A program made the position numbers and the translations under genes. A DNA stretch of 64,000 bases from Juglans regia. Its lineage: Eukaryota > Streptophyta > Magnoliopsida > Fagales > Juglandaceae. Positions 55,808 through 64,000 of this stretch are shown here, one piece after another (the first letter of the stretch is position 1; every line of letters starts with the position of its first letter). The DNA lies in assembly GCF_001411555.2 (NCBI RefSeq), contig NC_049904.1, positions 24,503,370-24,567,369 of the forward strand, in the 5' to 3' direction. The notes below the pieces were generated by a model. That model saw only the letters and a list, made by a program, of their open reading frames with translations. It did not search any database and was not told where the DNA came from.

Positions 55808-58800
55808 ATGGAGTACGAAAGGATACACAAAGTTCAGGTACGGGCTTGTTCTTGCTCCTACTAAAGGAAGATCAAAGACCCATATCTTTATTTTTCTGTC
55901 TTCTTGCAATCATGGCTTTTTTAAAATAATTAAAAAAAACCTTTCCAAATTGGAAGTGCATTTTTTAAATATATAGTTGGTTTTGTAATAAGTAATGCAT
56001 TGTTTTTTTCCAGTTTTGAGTGTTCTACAATGGGGTTGGACTGGGAATGACAATGTGAGTATAAAAGGTGATACTTTGGTTTGGTCTTGAAATGTTCTTG
56101 CAAAATATGAGAAGTTATGATTTTTTATGTTTTTATCAACTTTGAATGTCTAGTTGGGTCGATCATTCAGTTTTTCCGTTGGGGACTCTATGCAGTTTTG
56201 CTCCGTGCAATTCTTCATAAATTTAGATGTTTTTTTTTTCTTTTTCAAAGTTTATTATGAATGGAACGCTATCTGTTGTCATGTTTTTTTTTTTTTTTTA
56301 CTTAATTTACCATTAATTTGTAGGTTTATTTTTGTGCAATCCTCAAAGTATTTTCCTTTTTGATACCATGAGCATGCATATACACACAGAATGGCTAAAA
56401 CTAAAACAAAAATAAAGGGAAAAAAAGGTGGTTTTTTTGTCACCCCCGACTCTTGCTTTGCATATGTTTGTACACTTTGACTTTTAGTTTTCTGATCGGT
56501 AACTGTGACTCTGTTTTTTCACAGAAGTCGATCACTCTTTCTTTGTATTTGATTGGGAATAAAATGGTGCAAAATGGTTTAAGTAATTACTGGTTTTGCC
56601 ATGCATAAATAAAGTTTTTGAGAGTTGAAAAGCTTTGGGACTTCTAACGAGTTGTAGAGTTACAATACAGCCATACAGGTTAAGGTGGTTTGGTTTCTTA
56701 ATTGCAGACAGGTATAATTTCTCCAAGTAAGCTGAGGATGAAGCTCACTGGGCCTCACCATCATAGAAAAACGGGTGGATCAAATAGTAACTCTGCAAGA
56801 ACTTCTCCTTCCAGGCTTGAGGATTCCGACTTTGCGAACAACAGCCTGTTAGGCTCCAATAATGGAGGTTTTGATGAAGAAGGTCTGCTACTGTTATTAT
56901 TCATATTTCTTCCTTTATTGATAAACCAGATATAATTTGGTTCACGCCGGAGCACTAACATCAAATTAACTCAACTTGCTTTATGTTTTTTCATCGTTGA
57001 TTATAGATAGATTGTGTATGCAGTGAAGAAAACATTTGTATATACACTTCATTACTGATTTAGATGTATGCCCTCCAGTTACATCTCCCATCTTAGAAGT
57101 TTCGTGGTTGAAGTTATCCAGTGAGCCAGTCTTCAAACAGACTTCATGCCAGCAGAAAGACTCATTGCAAAAGGAAAATGGTGTCTTGGGTCGTATTAAT
57201 ATGCATCAGTTTTCAAAGTTTGAAAGTGGTAATTCAAGCACAATTCATCCTGTGAGATCCATAGAAGAAGACAATCTTGATTATGATAGCAATGCTAGCT
57301 CATCTAGCTTTGAGTTTCATAAGGGTGAGAGATCGGTACACAATCCCTATACAATATCCTCATCGAGATCCATGCCATCAAAGTGGGATGATGCTGAGAA
57401 ATGGATAATGAATAGGCAAAATGTACAGGCTCAATCTTCTAAAATCTCACAAAACCAAGCAAATCAATTGCCACTGACAAATACTGTCAGAGTTGCTCCA
57501 GAGTCTGCTAATTATGATCATAAGGATACGGTAAGCAAAACGGCAGAGACAAAGACAGTTGATTTCTTTCAACATGTTTCACATATGGGGCTTGGAAAGT
57601 TCTCTTTCGTTTCCAATGGGAGTCGCCCCATTTTGGATCAAGCAGGTGGGAATGCATTAACTGATCCAGGCCTTCTAAGTGAGAATTTGAAGGAAGTTGG
57701 TCATAGGGATTTATCATGCACAAAAACAGAAGATATGACAGGTATGAAAAAGCTTTGATTGTTCAGTGTCTAATTCTAACTAGCTGTTTTTCGTATATAC
57801 GACATTTGGGCTATGCCTATTGTTATTACCAATAAACACATTATCTTAAAAAAGCTTTCATTTTGATTATATTAAATGGTAGATTCAGAGTTACAAACTA
57901 ATCAAAATGCTGATTTATTATAGACTAGCCTTGCTTTTGACAAATCCCACCCAGAAGCACTTCTATGAATGGTTTCTCTTTTAGTATATGCAGGACATAT
58001 CTACAATGTGCCCTTAAACTTGTCTCACATGCATCGCATATTTTCCTAGGTGCATAATAGTGGGTGATGATGTTCTTACTAACATTCATATAGCTTGGCA
58101 CTTATTGAAGAAAGTTATCTATGCCTTAGGTTGGTGAGAAACTTAGCAATTTGGATTTGTTCCAAATAATTCTGGCAGTTATTAGACTAAGGGCTGACCA
58201 TGTAGGTCTGATCTGGTCTCATTGATATGGTGTTCCAATGCTACACCTAATTGGTGATCTCAAGTTAGATACAACTTGTGGTTCTATGTATTTGCAGATG
58301 CATAGTGTCAGATATATGGGGAGAATGATCTCAAACTTGTAAGTGTTGCTAATACGTTTGTTAATCTATATGTGCACTCCCTTGTTTCTTCCAGCTTGCC
58401 TTACATTCTTTTCAGTCAAGTTTATATATTCATTATATGTAGCAGAAGAAGTGTTTGATCAATTTTTCATATTGCTCGACTATATAGTTAATGACTGAAA
58501 AGTTCCTTCAGTAAATTGGAACTGAAAAGGTTCCCTAGCAAAGATTTATTCATGTACTTAACTTCAGGATTTGATGATCTAACTATGCAGGCTCTCCTGC
58601 CATAAGATCAGTCTCAATGAGAGACATGGGGACAGAAATGACCCCTGCCACAAGTCAAGAACCTTCTAGGACTGCTACTCCAGTAGGGGCTACAACTCCA
58701 CTCTGCAGCCCAACTTCCTCAATCCCATCTACTCCTCACAGAGGTGCACCTGCTCCCACACCTGTGGAGAACACTGATGAGGAGTCACAGAATCCAATGG

Positions 58801-59978
58801 AAAATAGACAAAAGGAATTGTCAGAAGAAGAACTGAAGCTCAAGACAAGGAGAGAAATAGTAGCCCTTGGTATCCAGCTAGGTAAGATGAATATTGCTGA
58901 ATGGGCAAATAAGGATGATCAAAAGAAAAAACCTCGTGCTCAAACTATTAGTATAGGGGAACTTGAACGGATTGAATTTGAGAAACGTGCAGCTGCATGG
59001 GAGGAAGCTGAAAAATCTAAGCATATGGCAAGGTTTCTCCTACAACCCACATGCTTTTTTATGCCAAATACAGTTCTTTTGAAGCCAGAAGACGTGCATA
59101 TTTTCCTCTAAATGCTATATTGATACGTTCTAATTTGATGAGATGACGTTAAATTTGCTCAGATACAAGAGTGAGGAAATCAAAATCCAGGCATGGGAAA
59201 GTCGGCAGAAGGCAAAAGCAGAAGAAGAGATGCAGAGAAAAGAGGTACTGAAATTCTCATTCTTCTTGACTATATTTACTGAACCGAAAATGCTTTACCT
59301 TGTGTGTTGAGATCTTGACCTGCATTCTTGTATGATGGAAGTGTAATTAGACCAGAAATATGGTTATTCAAGCTTGGGAAGAATGTAGGTGGTATCCAGT
59401 TGACCTAATACATACCATGATTATCTAAAATCCCTAAAATTAAGAAAGAAAATCTTTTAAACTCCCTAACTTCAATTCATGCCTTAATCTTATATTCCTC
59501 TGATGGTATGCTTTTTAACTTGGGCAACTGAATGATCAAGATTAAAACAAAAGAATTTGAGGCATATTTGACTTATTCACTGCTTAGCTTTTATGATAAA
59601 ACTTCTTAAGACACCTATGAAAGATTGAATGCTAGACACTCCACCTTGTAAACGTTCAATGTAGAGAAAATACCAGTCAACTATTAAAGTTGAATCATTC
59701 ATGACTTCATTGGAATAGTAATCTTTCATTTAAAATGCTTGTTAGAGAGTGTGACATGTAACGATTTTCAGTCACAAGTTCAACAAATGAGAGCCCAAGC
59801 TCAAGCGAAGATGGTGAAGAAGATCGCAATGACTAGGCAACGATCAGAAGAAAAACGGGGGGCAGCTGAAGCCAGAAAAAACCGCGAGGTAGAAAGAACT
59901 GCAGCCCATGCAGAATGTATGCGACATAAAGGGCGCTTGCCATCTACACATTACATCTGTTGTGGTTGGTTGTCATGA
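55808..59978 (+). CDS. Remorin family protein (long, group-6-like), six exons
   Basis: Exons 55808-55837, 56708-56882, 57064-57741, 58591-59032, 59163-59244 and 59772-59978 join to 537 aa; donors and acceptors are canonical GT/AG. Residues 1 to about 415 are polar and probably disordered, rich in Ser, Pro and Thr (TPATSQEPSRTATPVGATTP), with KWDDAEKWI near 125. The remorin C-terminal domain spans about 418-525: GELERIEFEKRAAAWEEAEKSK, YKSEEIKIQAWESRQKAKAEEE and KMVKKIAMTRQRSEEKRGAAE, a predicted coiled coil. The end ICCGWLS supplies cysteines of the kind lipidated in the remorin membrane anchor. Remorins act as plasma-membrane nanodomain scaffolds in signalling and microbe responses; this one's role is not evident from sequence. 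The start is chosen because MEYERIHKVQ splices cleanly onto exon 2. Confidence 0.93.
57795..57858 (+). mobile_element. LINE 3'-end fragment in remorin intron 3
   Basis: TTTGGGCTATGCCTATTG, then CCAATAAACACATTATC and an A run resemble the 3' ends of the LINE family seen elsewhere in the window. Only 60 bases remain. Confidence 0.45.
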
Positions 59979-61026
59979 ACCAGAACTACAAATAGAATGT
60001 AAATGCTTCATATAGTAATTACTTTGCATAGAATTCTTGACCCCCTGAGAGTGTAGTACTGATGTTTGCTGCTCAACCTTGTATTTACCAAGTAACTTCA
60101 GTGTGTAAGCTACCATATGAACGAAATTTGTAATGTAACCATGGATCTGTCATATGAAAGAAATTTTGGAATTCAACCGTGGGGCCAAGGAAGTTTCAGT
60201 AGCGAAGGAGAAATATTTACACAATTCACTTACTATTTTGCTTTTATGATCATTTGGTTATACCAATTGGTTGTAATAGGAATTTATTGGGTGGGAAACA
60301 TTAATGCAATACACTTGGGAGCCCAACAAAGCTGGCATTCTGTAACATATTCTGCAAATAACTTTGGTTCTTTTTTTTTTAAAGGACTGTATTCTGTGCA
60401 AATAACTTTAGTTGTTGTTTGATCCGATCGAGTCATCTGTCCCCTCCAAGTGTCCATATAGGAGAGTACAAGTCTCTCAGAAATTCTCTTGGATGCGTTA
60501 CATTAATGCACCTGCTAAAGGAAGCACCAAAGTAAACCTTTGTTATGGTGTCTTAAAGCAAAACCAAAGTATGCAAGGCTACGCCATATTCTCATAATAC
60601 CATATACCCATTTGGTAAGAAACTGTTGCAACATTTTCGTTACTGATTTAGTTCACAGACGTAGGACGACCCTTTCCACAGACTGTACGATCTGAATCGA
60701 TGCCCGGATTTTGCAGCCTTTGGTACGTAATTAGTTCATTGTTGAGGGCAATAGTTATAAAACCAGTACTGAGTCACCCTCTACCACAAGCTTCTTGCTA
60801 CTTCTTCAACTGCAAGAGGTGCTGGCTGCTGCAGCTTCTCGTAAGTTGGCAAGTTGCATGGGATGAGTACTGGAATTGAGCTTTCATGGTTTGCCATGGA
60901 AATAACTATCTTTATCAACAAACAGTAGTTGTTGAGCCAAGATAAAAATAAATTATAAACCAAGAAAAAAGAAAAAATATTTGATAATTTTTTGATTGAT
61001 TGTTGGTTTCGGTTGTTGTTGGTGTT

Positions 61027-61028
<2 letters not shown>

Positions 61029-61064
<36 letters not shown>
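61029..61064. repeat. (AT)n microsatellite
   Basis: Eighteen AT units. Confidence 0.95.
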
Positions 61065-61067
<3 letters not shown>

Positions 61068-61293
61068 TTTCAACTTTTTTGGCCAAATTTCTGCAGACTG
61101 CATGTCTTAAGTTATCTTTAGCTCAACCTAATTAATTCAGTACTTCTTGCATGGAGTGGCAATATCTTTCATTTTTGGTGTACGTGTCCGGCATGCCAGC
61201 CTATTATGCTCTATAAATAATTAATGTTTCGAAAACTGTACTTTCAATAGAAATTAATGAAGAGAAATCTTGCGTTATTGGCTGATACTCAAG

Positions 61294-61294
<1 letters not shown>

Positions 61295-61327
<33 letters not shown>
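61295..61327. repeat. (TA)n microsatellite
   Basis: About sixteen TA units. Confidence 0.95.
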
Positions 61328-61331
<4 letters not shown>

Positions 61332-62201
61332 CAATCTGCATGCTGCAGGTATTTGCTTATTTTTTTACTTTGGAAGTAAACAAAATTATGCTCGTTAGCA
61401 CGGCCACTACGTTTTTATAATTTCTTACATCCAGTCCAGTCCACTTTGCATTTTACTATGCATCATCACACTGACACAGTTTCCCAGCTCCCAAACATTA
61501 ATTTATTGAGACTGCATGAATGCCGGTGCATGTGCAGATCACTGTTCTTGGAATTGTTATTATATTTGGCACCCAAACTCAACATAATCTACACCCCAAG
61601 GAATCCCTTATGCATCACTAATCACAAAGCAAGATATATGGATTAAGATAAAACTGAACTCGAAACTTGTTTTACTGATCAGTTCAGTTCAAAATAAGCT
61701 CTTAACTATCAATCTGCAGCTAGCTAGCTAGCTAGATTCCCAAACCACAGTTTGAGATTTGGTGAAGTACTGCATCTCTCGCACATGTTAAACAAGAAAG
61801 AAGGGTTTCTGGTGATGTTGTGCTTTGAAAGATCATCATGCATGGGTTCTTCAATTAGATTATTGTAAAAGTGACATTCAAAAGAAGGAAAGTTCAAGAA
61901 AACGTCCCCACCAATAATAAAAAAAGAGGGTTTTGGTGGGGTTGTTGGAATGCTAACCCTACCTTTTATTGGTACTATTCTTGATATATAGTGCCTTACC
62001 TTGTCACCATTCCATCCATCAGAAGGTCTGTCTATTGCTCACAGCCACACAGCCACAAAGCATACCAAAAAAATTAAAAAAAAAAAAAAAAACTCCATTC
62101 TTTCATTATTTTATCTATATATTTTATACAATTCGAAGAGAGATAACACAATATATAAACTTCACCGCACAACATTTAAAATAATAAAATTTATATTATA
62201 T

Positions 62202-62224
62202 TATATATATATATATATATATAT
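62202..62224. repeat. (TA)n short repeat
   Basis: About eleven TA units in an AT-rich stretch. Confidence 0.85.
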
Positions 62225-63112
62225 TTCTTTTCGAATGGTAAAAAGTGTCTAAATCACAAAATTATAAAAAGTCATGATACTTCAATTTCACCTTACATGC
62301 AAAGGACAGCTAGTGAGTCCCACATATCTAAATGCAGATCTTGACTGAACTTTCCCACCTTCTCTCCCCTTTCCTTCCCCAGTGTTTGATTGGAATTTAT
62401 CCTCAACAACAGAAACGAAAATATCAAGGAATCTATTACAATCAAGATCGAAGGGTTGAGGAAAAATATGAGGGAAACGATGACAAATGCCTCCTCACCT
62501 GTCATGTCTGCCGACTTCACATTGACCCATATATTAGGACCCACAATTAATACATAATATTCCAGCTTGTGTGTAATTTAACATACCCCTGAAACAGCCA
62601 TGGCTACAAATAATGTCTTTTAATTTTATTTTCAAAATAAAAGGAAAAATAAAATAAAATTGGGCCTAATGCTAATCATAATCACATTTGGTCCTATAAA
62701 AGGTCATATCATCACCAATTAAATCATTCTTCTTAAATCATATATCAGAGTTCTCTTTGTCAGCAGTCGCCATGTATATTCTTGCAAACAACTAATTAAA
62801 ATCATCACAGTCAGCATTTTCTTAATTACAGTTTTAAGAAAGAAAGATACATGATGTATAACTCTTTCTATAATTCTTTATATAATATGTTTTAAATTGA
62901 GTTTAAATTGAAGGTATTGCGGTAAAACGATGTTAGTTTTATAAGTTATTTTATAAAAATATCTTTCATTTAAAATATAATTGTGTAAAGGGTTGTGAAA
63001 AATATTGTATCTGTATTATTTTTCTCTTAAAAATGGGTCTTGTTATTGATCCATTTTTTCAAAAAAAAAAAAAAATGCTAAATGTGCGTACTTACAAAAG
63101 AGTTTTGTTCTA

Positions 63113-63213
63113 CATCCGTCACTATTTACTCCGACACCCTACACCTGACAGTTTTTTTTTTTTTAGTGAGATTTTTTTATAAGGTGCGGGGTGTGAGGCA
63201 GAGAATAGTGACT
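63113..63213. mobile_element. Small MITE, relative of 8126-8262
   Basis: CATCCGTCACTATTTACTCC at the left pairs with GAATAGTGACTGATG at the right, and ACACCCTACACC pairs with GGTGCGGGGTGT inside that. Roughly 100 bases in all. Confidence 0.7.
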
Positions 63214-63839
63214 GATGAGAAGAAATATTATTCCTCACAAAAAACTTTCATATCCATGTAGCTTTTCATCCTTTTTTTTCTTTTCTTATATTTTATTTTT
63301 CTTAATAAAAATAATGTACAGATGAGAAAGTCACGTTTCTTATAAATTTTTTGTGAGTACACTTATCATTGCCCTTCTTCCAAATGGATGATATATAGGT
63401 GTGATAGACTTGTCAATTTCAATTTTAAGAGAAATATCATTAGTAAACCTTTTAACTATACTTCTTTTTCTTGAACAGCAATCCTTATCTTATCATAAAG
63501 ACGTTCTCTTATCAAACATTTCTATCTGATCTAGTAGGAGGGGAAAACGACATTGAAATGGAAAATTAGTGCTTGTGAAAGCATGTACAAAAAAGCCAGT
63601 AATATGGATTGAAAAGTCTCAACACTCAGGTTTCCCAGTGAGTGAACTTTCAAGATTAACCAAACAAAAACCTCAAAGCTTTATCGATGGACATTCATAT
63701 TAATGGAAAACAAAAAAAATCTATTTGCAAACATGTTTTTTTACACACTCAATGCGCCACTGATGTAGATCATACCATAATATAAAAGTAATGGTGCTCT
63801 TAACTTTTTTTGTAATCATAATACACAACAAAGAGTTCT

Positions 63840-63988
63840 GCTATATATAGTCACTTTTACGTACTCTTTACGCACTTCATTGATATGATTGGCCAAAACA
63901 GTTATTTTATATTAAGAAAAAAGTGATGCAGCCAATCACAATAATGGAATGCGAAAAAAATACACAAAAGTGACTGCATATAGATTTT
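63840..63988. mobile_element. MITE with long inverted ends
   Basis: The left arm TATATAGTCACTTTTACGTA...CACTTCATTGATATGATTGGCC pairs with the right arm GGCCAATCAC-like...TACACAAAAGTGACTGCATATA over about 55 bases with mismatches. The arms are separated by about 30 AT-rich bases. Confidence 0.7.
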
Positions 63989-64000
63989 TTGCACGATAAA

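Larger units (their letters stand above)
60060..64000. other. Intergenic
   Basis: Begins with the likely 3'-UTR of the remorin gene (polyadenylation probably within about 150 bases of the stop). After that no gene is supported. Contents are dinucleotide repeats, a GCTAGCTAGCTAGCTAG run near 61720, AT-rich DNA and two MITEs. Short open frames near 62293-62550 look random. Confidence 0.55.

Noticed and set aside
62293..62550. Overlapping frames on both strands
   Set aside because: No conserved motif, no splice context, and the region is otherwise intergenic repeat DNA.

Overview
The window is nuclear DNA of a flowering plant, most likely a woody dicot. Genes have spliced exons with GT..AG introns, the intergenic DNA is AT-rich, and most of the rest is Ty1/copia, Ty3/gypsy, L1-type LINE, hAT-like, MITE, SINE and Helitron sequence. 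The MITEs with Tourist-like ends (GTTTGGATAG..., 3-bp duplications) and the tRNA-derived SINE look like families I associate with Fagales trees such as walnut, hickory or oak. That is recall, not a search.

Three host genes can be assembled, all on the + strand. (1) A 12-exon mitochondrial-type polyprenyl (solanesyl) diphosphate synthase of the Arabidopsis SPS3/GPS1 type, 11196-25831, 419 aa, with both DDxxD motifs; its product would feed ubiquinone side-chain synthesis. (2) A three-exon gene for a 247-aa protein I do not recognise, 32824-41068; a roughly 6-kb LINE lies antisense in its second intron. (3) A six-exon gene for a 537-aa group-6-like remorin, 55808-59978. Nothing suggests that these three work in one pathway.

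Layout: 1-7560 is a minus-strand copia element split by a plus-strand copia element. 7560-11100 is intergenic with MITEs. 11100-25950 is the synthase gene; its 5.6-kb fourth intron holds a hAT-like element that contains a 5'-truncated LINE, a full-length 5S rRNA-like copy, SINEs and LINE ends. 26300-32400 holds inverted and nested MITEs and a hAT-like element with a second repeat inside it. 32800-41100 is the unknown gene plus its LINE. 43263-48189 is a near-complete copia element with a perfect target duplication. 49343-50009 is a gypsy integrase remnant. 51817-53680 is a short Helitron-like element on the minus strand carrying the C-terminal half of ribosomal protein L7, joined to an unrelated N-terminus in one open frame. 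54101-54362 is a long hairpin. 55250-60060 is the remorin gene. 60060-64000 is intergenic with dinucleotide repeats and MITEs.

The most interesting object is the Helitron-like element with the RPL7 capture. No bacterial-type system, CRISPR array or virus was seen. Exon borders and element ends were read by eye and are uncorroborated by transcripts or alignments.
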